Origin: Maribacter dokdonensis DSW-8
GTDB taxonomy: Bacteria; Bacteroidota; Bacteroidia; Flavobacteriales; Flavobacteriaceae
Assembly: GCF_001447995.1 (NCBI RefSeq)
Contig: NZ_LDPE01000001.1
Coordinates: 682,001-746,000, forward strand
Reading direction: 5' to 3'
Length of the DNA stretch: 64,000 nt
Shown: positions 1 to 9,315 of the stretch, piece by piece
Position numbering within the stretch: position 1 is the first letter of the stretch
How the letters are laid out: every line of letters begins with the position of its first letter
Translations under genes and position numbers: made by a program
The notes under the pieces: model-generated
The model's database searches: none
The model's input: only the letters and a program-made list of their open reading frames with translations
Told to the model about the DNA's origin: nothing

Positions 1-65
1 TGTAAGAGAATGTGAAAAACACTTTCTTTTCATTGTGTTTTAATCTTATAGCATTTCTAAACGAC

Positions 66-98
66 AAAATTACGATTTGAGAACATCGTAATTTTTTT
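66..98 (+). terminator. Rho-independent terminator of an upstream gene
   Basis: An 11-bp perfect stem (66-76 with 85-95, arm AAAATTACGAT) closes an 8-nt loop and runs into a T tract. It presumably ends a gene lying left of the window. The possible TTG start at 97 lies in its T tract, which argues against that start for the next gene. Confidence 0.7.
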
Positions 99-126
99 GT
101 CTAACAACAACACTAAAATTACCTAT

Positions 127-423
127 ATGAACGATGTTATCATTAATGACAATTCTTTTCTGCGCCAGTTTGAAACTACGGTAAACGGTCATCTTGCTAG
201 AATAGAATATTCTTCTCAAGAACGAAAAGTCTTTCTTACCAAATTGGTAGTTCCAGAAGAAATTACAGACGAAAGTTTTAGGGAAAACTTCATCAAAGCC
301 GTTCTAAGTATTATTCAAGAAAGAAATCTTAGAGTTGTTCCAACAAGTCCTCATATTGCAGGATTTCTACGTAAAAATAGAAGACAATACAAAGAGATGC
401 TACCTATAGGTATACGCATCTAA
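127..423 (+). CDS. NATD1/YjdJ-like minimal GNAT-fold N-acetyltransferase
   Basis: A 98-residue protein resembling the small one-domain NATD1/YjdJ family, which has a minimal acetyl-CoA-binding GNAT fold. The sequence shows the usual order: beta strands around HLARIEYSS, a 'LTKLVVPEE' strand, a helix (FRENFIKAVLSIIQERN), then 'RVVPTSPHIAGFLRKN' and a closing 'QYKEML' helix. The frame is open back to a TTG at 97, but that codon is inside the T tract of the preceding terminator, so the ATG at 127 is preferred. The acceptor is unknown; characterised relatives have poorly defined roles. It converges on mtaB across a shared terminator. Confidence 0.72.
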   Translation: MNDVIINDNSFLRQFETTVNGHLARIEYSSQERKVFLTKLVVPEEITDESFRENFIKAVLSIIQERNLRVVPTSPHIAGFLRKNRRQYKEMLPIGIRI

Positions 424-431
424 CAAAATTT

Positions 432-462
432 AAAAGCCTTTCTTCGGAAAGGCTTTTTTTTT
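432..462. terminator. Bidirectional terminator between convergent genes
   Basis: Stem AAGCCTTTC (434-442), loop TTCG, partner GAAAGGCTT (447-455), with A tract on the left and T tract on the right. It serves the NATD1-like gene on + and mtaB on -, whose stop codon lies at its edge. Confidence 0.85.
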
Positions 463-1789
463 ACGCTTCAACTTCTTCTTTTACAAAATTGAACCTAACC
501 AAACCATCATTGTCTATTTCTGTTAGCTTCACTTTATGCAAGGTATTAACCAACGCCGGATTCCAGGGTGATTTCACCTTAACATAATTCTCCGTGAATC
601 CATGAATATAACCTTCTTTATTCTCACCTTCAAACAAAACAGTAAGATCATTGCCTAATTGACTTTCATAAAAAGTCCTTCTTTTCTTTACAGACAAACC
701 TCTTAACATTTTGCTTCGCTTGTTACGCACTTTATTAGGCACTACCCCATTCATTGTGGCAGCTGGCGTATTATCTCTTTCCGAATAGGTAAAAACATGT
801 AAATATGAAATATCCAAATCATTTAAGAAATGATAGGTCTCTAAAAAATGTTCTTCGGTCTCTCCCGGAAAACCTACAATAACATCAACACCAATACAGC
901 AATTTGGAATTACCTCCCTAATTTTTGCAACGCGCTCCTTATAAAGATTAGTCATATACCTACGCTTCATCAATTTCAAAAGATCATCACTACCGCTTTG
1001 TAATGGTATATGAAAATGAGGTACAAAAGTTTTACTTTGAGCAACAAACTCAATGGTTTCGTTTTTCAAAAGATTGGGCTCAATTGAAGAGATTCGTAGC
1101 CTATGAATACCATCTACATCATCTAACGCCTTTACCAAATCTAAAAAAGTGTGTTCGTGCTTTTTATTACCGAATTCACCTTTACCGTAATCGCCAATAT
1201 TTACTCCTGTCAATACAATTTCCTTAATACCTTGTTCAGATATATCCGCAGCATTTTTCAGCACATTTTCCAAGGTATCACTTCTAGAAATTCCTCGAGC
1301 AAGCGGAATTGTACAATAGGTACATTTATAATCACAACCATCTTGAACCTTTAAAAAAGCTCTGGTTCTGTCACCAATTGCATAGCTACCTACATAAAAG
1401 TCTGCGTCAGCAATTTCACAAGAATGCACTTGACCATGGTCATTTTTAGTTAAATCATTTATATAGTCGGTAATCTTAAATTTTTCGGTAGCACCCAACA
1501 CAAGATCAACACCATCAACATCTGCCAGCTCTTCAGGTTTTAATTGTGCATAACAGCCAACAGCAGCTACAAAGGCATCTGCATTTATTTTCTGAGCTTT
1601 TTTAACAATGGTCTTAAATTTCTTATCTGCATTATCTGTTACAGAACATGTATTTATTACATACATATCTGCTTTTTCAGAAAAATCAACCCTTTCAAAT
1701 CCTTCATCTGCAAAACTACGGGCAATTGTAGAGGTTTCCGAAAAATTCAACTTACATCCTAAAGTGTAAAATGCCACTTTTTTCTTCAT
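461..1789 (-). CDS. mtaB: tRNA t6A37 2-methylthiotransferase (MtaB-type)
   Basis: A radical-SAM methylthiotransferase that converts t6A37 to ms2t6A37 in tRNAs reading ANN codons. The N-terminal UPF0004 domain has its three cluster cysteines at C12, C48 and C79. The radical SAM site CxxxCxxC is C152, C156, C159 (in DGCDYKCTYC). A C-terminal TRAM-like segment covers about 375-435. The length of 442 is normal for MtaB, and the 'YTLGCKLN' N-terminus favours MtaB over MiaB or RimO. It is transcribed toward the 432-462 terminator, with the GlmU-family gene 87 bp upstream on the same strand. Confidence 0.93.
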   Translation of the reverse strand: MKKKVAFYTLGCKLNFSETSTIARSFADEGFERVDFSEKADMYVINTCSVTDNADKKFKTIVKKAQKINADAFVAAVGCYAQLKPEELADVDGVDLVLGATEKFKITDYINDLTKNDHGQVHSCEIADADFYVGSYAIGDRTRAFLKVQDGCDYKCTYCTIPLARGISRSDTLENVLKNAADISEQGIKEIVLTGVNIGDYGKGEFGNKKHEHTFLDLVKALDDVDGIHRLRISSIEPNLLKNETIEFVAQSKTFVPHFHIPLQSGSDDLLKLMKRRYMTNLYKERVAKIREVIPNCCIGVDVIVGFPGETEEHFLETYHFLNDLDISYLHVFTYSERDNTPAATMNGVVPNKVRNKRSKMLRGLSVKKRRTFYESQLGNDLTVLFEGENKEGYIHGFTENYVKVKSPWNPALVNTLHKVKLTEIDNDGLVRFNFVKEEVEA

Positions 1790-1876
1790 CTAATCTTCTC
1801 TTTTGAGAATGTAAAAATACTTAAACTTCAACTAGTTTAAAAAAAATACAAGTAATTGATATTCAGATTTAAAGAC

Positions 1877-3052
1877 TTAATACTTTCTCCATTTTTTAGT
1901 TATCTCGAATACATGGGTAAGAATATCGGCTTCAATTTCATTGAACTCCACCCCTCTTCTAGCCATCATTACCTTAGCAGCATCAAATGCTTTTGCGGGC
2001 TGATAAGCTGTAAAACCAGAAGCTCCGCCCCAACTAAAACTAGGAACAAAATTTCTAGGAAACCCTGGCACATAAATATTGGAATTTACCCCAATTACAG
2101 TTCCCGTGTTGAACATAGTATTAATGGCCGTTTTACTATGATCACCCATCATTAAACCACAAAATTGGAGACCTGTTTGCTCAAAACGCTCTGTAGCGTA
2201 GTCCCACAAGCGCACTTTTGCGTAGTTATTCTTAAGGTTAGAGTTATTGGAATCCGCACCAATATTACACCACTCTCCCAATACCGCATTACCCAAATAG
2301 CCTTCATGACCCTTACTGGAATAGCCAAAAATAACAGAATTACTAACTTCACCACAGACTTTACTATACGGACCAATAGTTGTTGCCCCGTAAAGCTTAC
2401 CCCCCATTTTTATTATTGCATTGTTACAAAGTGCAAGAGCACCTCGTACAAGGCTTCCTTCCCAAATTTCAGCATTCTTACCTAAGTAAATAGGTCCGTC
2501 CGTTGCATTTAGGATACTGAATTCAACTTTTGCCCCTTCTTCAAGAAATATACGCTCAGGATGTATTAATTGATTGGTTTCCGAAATAGGTTGACTCTTT
2601 CTTCCTTTTGTAATAAAATCAAAGTCCGATTGCAAAATGTCCGCATTCTTATCAAAAATATCCCAAGTATTATTAATCTGGACTAAATCATTATTAAATT
2701 CTACAATAGAAAATGAAGCCAACTCTTCCGCCCCTTTAACATGGCTACTACAATAAGCAATCATTAAATTTTTGGATTTCAAGACTTGCCCATCTTCCAA
2801 TGTATTTAAGGCATTTACCAAATCTGGAGTAGGCAAAACCGATGCATCTATAAATACATTTTCACTTTCAATATTAACGGGATATTTAATACTTAAATAA
2901 TCTTCTGTAAGGGAAGAAATAGCCACTTTCAAATAAGCCTCCCACCTTTCTCGTAAAGTCAAAATACCAACTCGAATTTCCGATACCGGACGGGTAAAAG
3001 TAAATGGTAATAAATGATCTCTACGCGGACCATCAAAAAGAATAAAGTTCAT
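1877..3052 (-). CDS. GlmU-family sugar-nucleotidyltransferase-like protein
   Basis: A 391-residue protein of the Bacteroidota GlmU-like family. The N-terminal half (1-150) replaces the usual pyrophosphorylase G-rich loop with 'NFILFDGPRRDHLLPFTFTRPV'. The C-terminal half (about 180-340) is a left-handed beta-helix of hexapeptide repeats ('GPIYLGKNAEIWEGSLV', 'GATTIGPYSKVCGEV'). Such proteins are often annotated as glucose-1-phosphate thymidylyltransferases, but the actual substrate is not established. A role in amino-sugar or cell-envelope nucleotide metabolism is inferred from the fold. The start ATG has no upstream in-frame alternative that I could support. Confidence 0.8.
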   Translation of the reverse strand: MNFILFDGPRRDHLLPFTFTRPVSEIRVGILTLRERWEAYLKVAISSLTEDYLSIKYPVNIESENVFIDASVLPTPDLVNALNTLEDGQVLKSKNLMIAYCSSHVKGAEELASFSIVEFNNDLVQINNTWDIFDKNADILQSDFDFITKGRKSQPISETNQLIHPERIFLEEGAKVEFSILNATDGPIYLGKNAEIWEGSLVRGALALCNNAIIKMGGKLYGATTIGPYSKVCGEVSNSVIFGYSSKGHEGYLGNAVLGEWCNIGADSNNSNLKNNYAKVRLWDYATERFEQTGLQFCGLMMGDHSKTAINTMFNTGTVIGVNSNIYVPGFPRNFVPSFSWGGASGFTAYQPAKAFDAAKVMMARRGVEFNEIEADILTHVFEITKKWRKY

Positions 3053-3142
3053 GCTGGATGATTTTTTTCAAAATTAACAATTATCCCTTGAGCATTTTTA
3101 AATAATGGATGACTTCCATTATTTAAAAGTTAAAAGAAAAAG

Positions 3143-3174
3143 AAACGCCCTCGAAAAAAAATTCGAAGGCGCTA
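3143..3174 (-). terminator. Terminator of rpmE2
   Basis: On the minus strand CGCCTTCGA (3171-3163) pairs with TCGAGGGCG (3154-3146) through one G-T wobble. A T-rich tail follows. It lies 24 bp beyond the L31 stop codon. Confidence 0.75.
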
Positions 3175-3197
3175 TATTTATAAAAGAAAGAAAAAGA

Positions 3198-3458
3198 TTA
3201 TTTCTCTTCTTTCGAGAATTTCTTGTACTTGTTCTTGAACTTATCAATACGACCAGCTGTATCCAATAATTTGGCTTTACCAGTGTAAAAAGGGTGAGAA
3301 GTTCTTGAGATTTCCAATTTAACCAATGGATACTCAACACCATCAACCTCTAAAGTCTCTTTAGTATCCGCTGTAGATTTTGTTAAAAATACCTCTTCGT
3401 TAGACATGTCCTTAAAGGCCACGATTCTATAATTTTCTGGGTGTATATCTTTTTTCAT
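3198..3458 (-). CDS. rpmE2: 50S ribosomal protein L31, type B
   Basis: An 86-residue L31. The conserved start '[11 protein letters not shown]' sets the start at 3458; the open frame reaches 3497 but the extra 13 residues do not fit the family. The protein has no cysteine, so it is the zinc-independent type B (C-minus) form, as expected in Flavobacteriia. '[26 protein letters not shown]' is the diagnostic L31 core and the tail is Lys-rich. It is a single-gene unit followed by its own terminator. In some bacteria type B paralogs are zinc-regulated, but no operator is recognised here. Confidence 0.95.
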   Translation of the reverse strand: MKKDIHPENYRIVAFKDMSNEEVFLTKSTADTKETLEVDGVEYPLVKLEISRTSHPFYTGKAKLLDTAGRIDKFKNKYKKFSKEEK

Positions 3459-3639
3459 TTTAAAAACTTTAACGCACCCATTCCGACGGGCACTCATTTT
3501 AAGGCTGCAAAAATAGTGAAAATCTATAAATGAACAATTACAAATCGTAAAAAAATCAAAAATAATATTTCATCACATTTGTAACAAAATTGAGGACCAC
3601 TATACTAATAGATAAAACAACCTATAATCTCTTTATACA

Positions 3640-4161
3640 ATGGAAGAAAATCAACCCAAAACAGGAAAACTTGCACTTATTTTTGGAGGGCTTTCAGGAA
3701 TTACTGGAATAGTCTTTTCCGTATTACTTTATTTAATGGACATGCAATATGAACAAGGGTTTGCAATTCAAGTAATACAATTTCTTATTCTAGCCACATT
3801 TGTCGTTCTTGCTATAATCCAATTTAAAAAATCTAATTCTGGATTACTTAAGGTTATAGAAGCGGTCAAAATCGCTCCTGGAGTAGCAGTTATAAGCTTT
3901 ATAATAGGTATAATTTGGTTTCTTCTCTTCTCAAATGTGATAGAACCAGACTTCATGGCTAAAAGCGCCGAAATTGCAAAAGCTAAAACATTAGCCGAAA
4001 ATCCTAAAATGACTCCTGAACAATTTGATCAGGGTATGAAAATACAACAAGATTTCTTTTGGGTATTAATGTGTGTTTTTATGCTTATATCTGCAATTTT
4101 CGCTACTATAGTAGGATTAATCACCGGATTAATTCTGAAAAAAGAAGATGCAGCTTATTAA
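3640..4161 (+). CDS. DUF4199 membrane protein
   Basis: A 173-residue integral membrane protein of the DUF4199 family, widespread in Bacteroidota and of unknown function. Four membrane segments are visible at about 11-33, 41-61, 80-100 and 142-166, with a polar stretch (105-137, rich in Lys, Glu and Met) between the third and fourth. The gene is 46 bp upstream of a family 2 glycosyltransferase. This DUF4199-GT2 pairing suggests a shared transcript and a possible supporting role in envelope glycan or lipid modification. Confidence 0.82.
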   Translation: MEENQPKTGKLALIFGGLSGITGIVFSVLLYLMDMQYEQGFAIQVIQFLILATFVVLAIIQFKKSNSGLLKVIEAVKIAPGVAVISFIIGIIWFLLFSNVIEPDFMAKSAEIAKAKTLAENPKMTPEQFDQGMKIQQDFFWVLMCVFMLISAIFATIVGLITGLILKKEDAAY

Positions 4162-4207
4162 TACTAAGTAATTGTAGTATTTTTGGTGAGAATACCAGAA
4201 GTCGCGC

Positions 4208-5167
4208 ATGCAATTATCAATAGTAATTCCGTTACTTAACGAAGAAGAATCACTTAAAGAACTTCATGATTGGATTGTATCTGTAATGCAATCCAATCAT
4301 TTTTCATACGAAATACTTTTTGTAGATGATGGTAGTACGGACAATTCTTGGAAAATCATTACAGAATTATCACAGCAAAACCCTTCTGTAAAAGGAATTC
4401 ACTTTTTACGCAATTTTGGAAAATCCCAAGCATTACATGCCGGTTTTAAAGCCGTAAGTGGCGATGTCACCATTACCATGGATGCCGATTTACAAGATAA
4501 TCCTGAAGAAATTCCCGAGTTATACAACATGATAACCCATGAAGGTTACGAATTGGTATCTGGCTGGAAAAAGAAACGTTACGATTCAATCATTTTTAAA
4601 AACACTCCTTCAAAACTATTTAATTGGGCCGCAAGACGCACTTCTGGAGTGCGCCTACATGATTTTAATTGCGGACTTAAAGCCTATGCTAAAGATGTGG
4701 TAAAGAACATTGAAGTATCTGGCGAAATGCATAGGTACATACCGGTATTGGCAAAAAATGCGGGTTTTTCCAAAATTGGAGAAAAGGTTGTAAAACACCA
4801 AGCACGTAAATACGGTAAAACAAAATTTGGAATGGAACGTTTCATCAATGGTTTTCTAGATTTATTGACCATTTGGTTCGTTTCTAGATTTGGCAAAAGA
4901 CCCATGCACCTTTTTGGAGCATTGGGCGTTTTAATGTTTTTAATTGGGTTTGGATTTGCTATATATTTAGGTATTGACAAGCTATTTATAAATAAATTCG
5001 GCAGGTTAATTACAGACCGACCACAATTCTATATTTCCCTTATAGCCATGGTGATTGGAACCCAATTGTTCCTGGCCGGTTTTATTGGAGAAATATTAAT
5101 ACGTTCTAAAAAAGAAGAAAAGAGATATATTATTTCCAAAGAATTGAATACGACTCTTTTAGAATAA
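4208..5167 (+). CDS. Family 2 glycosyltransferase (DPM1/GtrB-like)
   Basis: A polyprenyl-phosphate glycosyltransferase-like enzyme. The GT-A domain (1-225) carries VDDGS (39-43) for nucleotide binding and the metal-binding 'DADLQD' (92-97). 'HRYIPVLAKNAGF' and 'GKTKFGMERF' are typical of the DPM1/GtrB/ArnC clan. Two C-terminal membrane helices (about 232-255 and 275-298) fit the membrane-anchored GtrB type. The likely reaction is transfer of a sugar from a nucleotide sugar to undecaprenyl phosphate at the cytoplasmic face; the sugar cannot be told. The phosphosugar mutase 42 bp downstream could supply its activated precursor. Confidence 0.88.
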   Translation: MQLSIVIPLLNEEESLKELHDWIVSVMQSNHFSYEILFVDDGSTDNSWKIITELSQQNPSVKGIHFLRNFGKSQALHAGFKAVSGDVTITMDADLQDNPEEIPELYNMITHEGYELVSGWKKKRYDSIIFKNTPSKLFNWAARRTSGVRLHDFNCGLKAYAKDVVKNIEVSGEMHRYIPVLAKNAGFSKIGEKVVKHQARKYGKTKFGMERFINGFLDLLTIWFVSRFGKRPMHLFGALGVLMFLIGFGFAIYLGIDKLFINKFGRLITDRPQFYISLIAMVIGTQLFLAGFIGEILIRSKKEEKRYIISKELNTTLLE

Positions 5168-5209
5168 TAAAATTCTCATTAACTTAAATGCACATAAAAC
5201 TATAAACCT

Positions 5210-6919
5210 ATGGATAACATCCTAGATACCGCAAAGACCTGGCTTACCGACTTTTTTGATCCAGCCGTAAAAAAAGAAATTGAGCACCTAATTGCCAACG
5301 ACAAGGAAGAATTGAACGACCGTTTCTATAAAAATATGGAATTTGGAACCGGTGGAATGAGAGGCGTTATGGGTGTTGGTACCAACAGAATCAACAAATA
5401 CACTCTAGGCAAGAGCACGCAAGGTCTTAGCAACTATTTAAACAAAGTGTACAAAGGTGAAGAAATCAAAGTAGTCATTGCTTTTGATTGCCGTAATAAT
5501 AGCGATACGCTTGCAAGAACGGTTGCCGAAATATTTTCTGCAAATGGTATAAAAGTTTTTCTTTTCTCAGAATTACGTACCACACCAGAACTTTCATTTG
5601 CCGTTAGGCATCTAAATTGTCATGCAGGTATTGTATTGACCGCATCTCACAATCCACCAGAATATAACGGATATAAAGTGTATTGGACCGATGGCGGACA
5701 AATTGTTCCACCACAAGATGGGGAAATTATTTCTGAAATAAACTCGCTTGGTTTTGAGGATATTAAATTCACACCTAATGACAGCCTTATTGAGGTAATT
5801 GATAAGGAAGTTGATGAGGCTTTTATTTCTCAATCTGTTGCTGCAGGTAATTTTAACGCTGCAGGGAAAGAAAATTTTAAAATTGTATTCACGTCGTTAC
5901 ACGGTACATCAATTACTGCCATACCAGAAGTTCTGAAAAGAGGTGGGTATGAAAATGTAACCATTATAGAGGAACAAGCGAAACCAGACGGAAATTTCCC
6001 AACCGTTAAATCTCCTAATCCAGAAGAGTCAGAAGCGCTTTCAATGGCTGTTAAGAAAGCCGAGGACATTGGTGCAGATATGGTTGTAGGTACAGATCCA
6101 GATAGTGATCGCTTAGGTATTGCCGTGCGCAATCTTGATGGAGAAATGGAAATTGTCAACGGTAACCAGGCAATGGTACTTATGACAAAATTTCTTTTGG
6201 AGAAGAGAAAGGAAAAAGGATTCAAAGGCAATGAATTTATTGCCACAACTATAGTTTCTACACCAATGATGGAAGCCATGGCAAAAGCGTACGGTGTAGA
6301 ATTCAAAACTTCTTTGACCGGATTTAAATGGATCGGTAAAATGATCAAGGACTTCCCTGAATCTGACTTTATTGGTGGTGGCGAAGAAAGCTTTGGTTAC
6401 ATGGTAGGTGATTTTGTTCGCGATAAAGATGCGGTTACCTCTACCCTATTGGCTTGCGAAATTGCCAGTCAAGCAAAAGCTAATGGCAGTTCTTTCTATA
6501 AAGACCTAATTCAATGTTATGTTGATTATGGTTTCTATAAGGAGCACTTAGTTTCTATTACCAAAAAAGGTATTAGTGGTGCAGAAGAAATTAAGCAAAT
6601 GCTTAAAGATTTTAAAGAGAACCCAGTAGAATCAGTTGCTGGATCTAAAGTAAAGTGGATTGAAGATTACAATACTTCTACTGCCAAAAATGTACTGACA
6701 GGTGAGGAAAAAACTATTGATATTCCGAAATCCAACGTTTTAATCTACGAAACCGAAGATGGCACTAGAATTGCCGCTAGACCAAGTGGAACCGAGCCAA
6801 AAGTGAAATTCTACATTAGTACCAATACAAAATTGGAAAAAACCGAAGATTATAAAAAAGTGGCGGCAGAACTTGACAATAAAGTCAAAAGCATTCTTGC
6901 TGAGCTTAATTTAGCTTAA
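5210..6919 (+). CDS. Phosphoglucomutase/phosphomannomutase family enzyme
   Basis: A 569-residue alpha-D-phosphohexomutase that interconverts hexose 1- and 6-phosphates in the cytosol. It shows the phosphoserine loop TASHNPP (Ser146), the Mg-binding loop DPDSDR (296-301), the sugar-binding GGEESFGY near 389-396 and the phosphate-binding RPSGTEPK near 525. All four catalytic elements are intact. The length fits the longer PGM/PMM subfamily found in Bacteroidota and Firmicutes. Glucose versus mannose specificity cannot be read off. Its stop overlaps the ATG of the ABC transporter by one base (TAATG), so the two are probably translationally coupled. Confidence 0.92.
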   Translation: MDNILDTAKTWLTDFFDPAVKKEIEHLIANDKEELNDRFYKNMEFGTGGMRGVMGVGTNRINKYTLGKSTQGLSNYLNKVYKGEEIKVVIAFDCRNNSDTLARTVAEIFSANGIKVFLFSELRTTPELSFAVRHLNCHAGIVLTASHNPPEYNGYKVYWTDGGQIVPPQDGEIISEINSLGFEDIKFTPNDSLIEVIDKEVDEAFISQSVAAGNFNAAGKENFKIVFTSLHGTSITAIPEVLKRGGYENVTIIEEQAKPDGNFPTVKSPNPEESEALSMAVKKAEDIGADMVVGTDPDSDRLGIAVRNLDGEMEIVNGNQAMVLMTKFLLEKRKEKGFKGNEFIATTIVSTPMMEAMAKAYGVEFKTSLTGFKWIGKMIKDFPESDFIGGGEESFGYMVGDFVRDKDAVTSTLLACEIASQAKANGSSFYKDLIQCYVDYGFYKEHLVSITKKGISGAEEIKQMLKDFKENPVESVAGSKVKWIEDYNTSTAKNVLTGEEKTIDIPKSNVLIYETEDGTRIAARPSGTEPKVKFYISTNTKLEKTEDYKKVAAELDNKVKSILAELNLA

Positions 6920-8745
6920 TGAACTATTTCAAAAAGATTCTTCGCTTTGCGAAGCCTTACAAGATATATGCAATTTTAAACATTATATCTAACATCTTTT
7001 ACGCACTGTTTTCAACATTGGCAATGATATCATTATTTCCAATGTTGAACGTGCTTTTTAACCAAACGGAAAAAATATATACTAAACCAAAATGGAGCGG
7101 TATAACCGATCTAAAAGATTACGTAACAGATTCTCTAAACTTTTACATAACAAAACAAAGCCAGCAAACAGATTCAGGCGAAGTTCTAATGTACATGGTT
7201 GGGCTGATTATTACCATGTTTCTATTAAAAAATCTTTTCAATTATTTAGCAATGTATTTTATTACGTTTCTACGTAACGGTGTCCTTAAAGATTTACGTA
7301 ATGAACTATATGATAAAACTGTAGAATTACCTATTTCGTATTATTCTGAAAAACGAAAAGGTGATACTATTGCTCGTATAACTTCAGATGTACTAGAAAT
7401 TCAACATTCGTTTCTATCTATTTTGGAGCTAATCGTTAGAGAGCCCTTAACTATAATTTTTACGATTATAGCAATGCTCACCATTAGTCCGAAACTGACG
7501 TTGTTCGTTTTTCTGTTTCTTCCACTTTCAGGATTCTTAATTTCTTTGATCGGTAAATCGTTAAAACGTAAATCGGACAAAGTTCAACAAGAGCAAGGTT
7601 ACTTCTTATCCATTTTAGAGGAAACTTTGGGGGGACTTAGAGTTATAAAGGCGTTTAATGCAGAATCTGTATTCGCCAGAAAATTTCAATCTTCTACGAA
7701 AAGATTTTTTAATTTTTCGAACAGTTTGCTAAACAGACAAAACTTGGCTTCCCCAACAAGTGAATTTTTCGGAATTGCAGCCATTGGTGTAATTCTATGG
7801 TACGGTGGACAAATGGTTCTTGTTGAAAAAACACTTGAAGCTGAACTTTTTATAACCTACATGGCTTTGTCTTACCAAATTTTAACGCCAGCGAAAGCAA
7901 TAAGTAAAGCATCTTACGGAGTTAAAAAAGGAAATGCTGCTGCAGAACGTGTTCTAGAAGTCTTAGAAACGGAAAATCCTATTTCCGAAATAGACAACCC
8001 TATTCAACAGGACACTTTCACCAAGGCTGTGAAGATTGATAATATTTCCTTTAAATATGAAGATGAATATGTGCTAAAAAACTTCAACTTAACCGTTGAA
8101 AAAGGAAAAACAGTAGCTCTTGTGGGGCAATCCGGTAGTGGAAAAAGTACTATTGCAAACCTTGTGACTAGATTTTACGATGTCAATGAAGGTGAAATCA
8201 GCATTGACGGAAACAACATAAAAAATCTAAGTAAAAAATCGCTCCGAGGTCTATTGGGTCTGGTGACACAAGACTCTATCCTATTTAATGATACGGTTAA
8301 GAACAATATTGGTCTAGGTAAGGAAAATGCCACTGACGAAGAAATTATAGCTGCCGCAAAAATTGCCAATGCACATGATTTTATAATTGATCTCCCAAAA
8401 GGTTACGACACTAACATTGGGGACAGCGGCAATAAATTAAGTGGTGGTCAGAAACAACGATTATCCATTTCTAGAGCGGTTCTAAAGAATCCTCCAATTA
8501 TGATATTGGATGAAGCCACCTCTGCCCTAGATACTGAAAGTGAACGTTTGGTGCAAGATGCGCTTGAAAAAATGATGAAGAACAGAACTTCTATCGTCAT
8601 TGCACATAGGTTATCAACCATTCAGAATGCTGATACGATTGTGGTACTGCAAAAAGGTGAAATAGTTGAGCAAGGTACACATGCTGAACTTTTAGAATTA
8701 AACGGCACTTATAAAAAGCTGGTTGAGATGCAATCGTTGGCTTAA
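6919..8745 (+). CDS. MsbA-like ABC exporter (fused permease and ATPase)
   Basis: A half-transporter that would dimerise in the inner membrane. The N-terminal six-helix permease domain covers about 1-330. The nucleotide-binding domain has Walker A GQSGSGKST (403-411), signature LSGGQKQR (507-514), Walker B with catalytic Glu in ILDEATSALD (about 527-536) and the H-loop in AHRLST. The family includes MsbA lipid A flippases and drug or peptide exporters. The coupled neighbours (phosphosugar mutase, GT2) make a glycolipid or lipid substrate plausible, but this is inference. It has an own terminator 23 bp after the stop. Confidence 0.9.
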   Translation: MNYFKKILRFAKPYKIYAILNIISNIFYALFSTLAMISLFPMLNVLFNQTEKIYTKPKWSGITDLKDYVTDSLNFYITKQSQQTDSGEVLMYMVGLIITMFLLKNLFNYLAMYFITFLRNGVLKDLRNELYDKTVELPISYYSEKRKGDTIARITSDVLEIQHSFLSILELIVREPLTIIFTIIAMLTISPKLTLFVFLFLPLSGFLISLIGKSLKRKSDKVQQEQGYFLSILEETLGGLRVIKAFNAESVFARKFQSSTKRFFNFSNSLLNRQNLASPTSEFFGIAAIGVILWYGGQMVLVEKTLEAELFITYMALSYQILTPAKAISKASYGVKKGNAAAERVLEVLETENPISEIDNPIQQDTFTKAVKIDNISFKYEDEYVLKNFNLTVEKGKTVALVGQSGSGKSTIANLVTRFYDVNEGEISIDGNNIKNLSKKSLRGLLGLVTQDSILFNDTVKNNIGLGKENATDEEIIAAAKIANAHDFIIDLPKGYDTNIGDSGNKLSGGQKQRLSISRAVLKNPPIMILDEATSALDTESERLVQDALEKMMKNRTSIVIAHRLSTIQNADTIVVLQKGEIVEQGTHAELLELNGTYKKLVEMQSLA

Positions 8746-8767
8746 CACATAAATATTGCTGAAAAAT

Positions 8768-8798
8768 AAAAAAGCCATCTATAAAAGATGGCTTTTTT
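8768..8798. terminator. Bidirectional terminator after the ABC exporter
   Basis: Stem AAAAGCCATCT (8770-8780) pairs with AGATGGCTTTT (8786-8796) around a 5-nt loop, with A and T tracts on both sides. It serves the exporter on + and the lipoprotein remnant on -. Confidence 0.85.
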
Positions 8799-8817
8799 CA
8801 TATTATCCGAATGATGT

Positions 8818-9315
8818 TTACCTCGCAACTTTAATATCTACTACCATTATTTCACCATTGTTACTTTTCATCTTAATGGCGCCTTTATGACCTGCTGCAT
8901 TCTCAAATAAAACTACAACCGGGTAATCTTGTGGTCCCATTGCCTCATCCTCATTCTCAATAACTAAATCTATTAATTGACTACCCTCATTAATAGCATC
9001 AAATTCTTCTACCGTCATTTGATCAGCCGTATTTTCCATTTTTGTAGTTGTTGCTCCTTCAATTTGCTCATCCTGAAATAAATCATCGGGACTCATCCAA
9101 AACAAAAACCCCGGATTCGACGGACTCATATCATACCATGCCAAATCTATAGTAGCACCTTTTTCAGCGTCAATTTCGTTATACGTATATATTTCACCTG
9201 TTATGGTTGAGAAAAATCTCTTTGTGTCCAAACCATTTGTGTCAACATCAAATGCTACGTTCTCATAAACCATAAAACTATCAAGTTCTTCGACCTCCTC
9301 TTCAACAACTTCTTC
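8818..9315 (-). pseudogene. C-terminal part of an interrupted lipoprotein gene
   Basis: This stretch continues in the same frame as the lipoprotein reading into it from 9534, separated only by one TAG (9318-9316). It encodes an acidic linker (EEVVEEEVEELDSF) and about 150 residues of a domain I do not recognise, beginning VYENVAFDVDTNGLDT and ending MVVDIKVAR. The first ATG is at 9273, but a product from there would lack a signal peptide although the composition looks extracellular. One base change (TAG to GAG) would restore a 238-residue lipoprotein. It is either a recent pseudogene, a sequencing error or a site of amber readthrough. Confidence 0.6.

Noticed and set aside
97..126. TTG start for the NATD1-like gene
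   Set aside because: It lies in the T tract of a terminator and adds residues not needed by the fold.
3459..3497. N-terminal extension of ribosomal protein L31
   Set aside because: The conserved family start is [11 protein letters not shown]; the extra 13 residues have no counterpart.
5830..6348. 172-codon minus-strand frame
   Set aside because: Shadow of the phosphosugar mutase gene.
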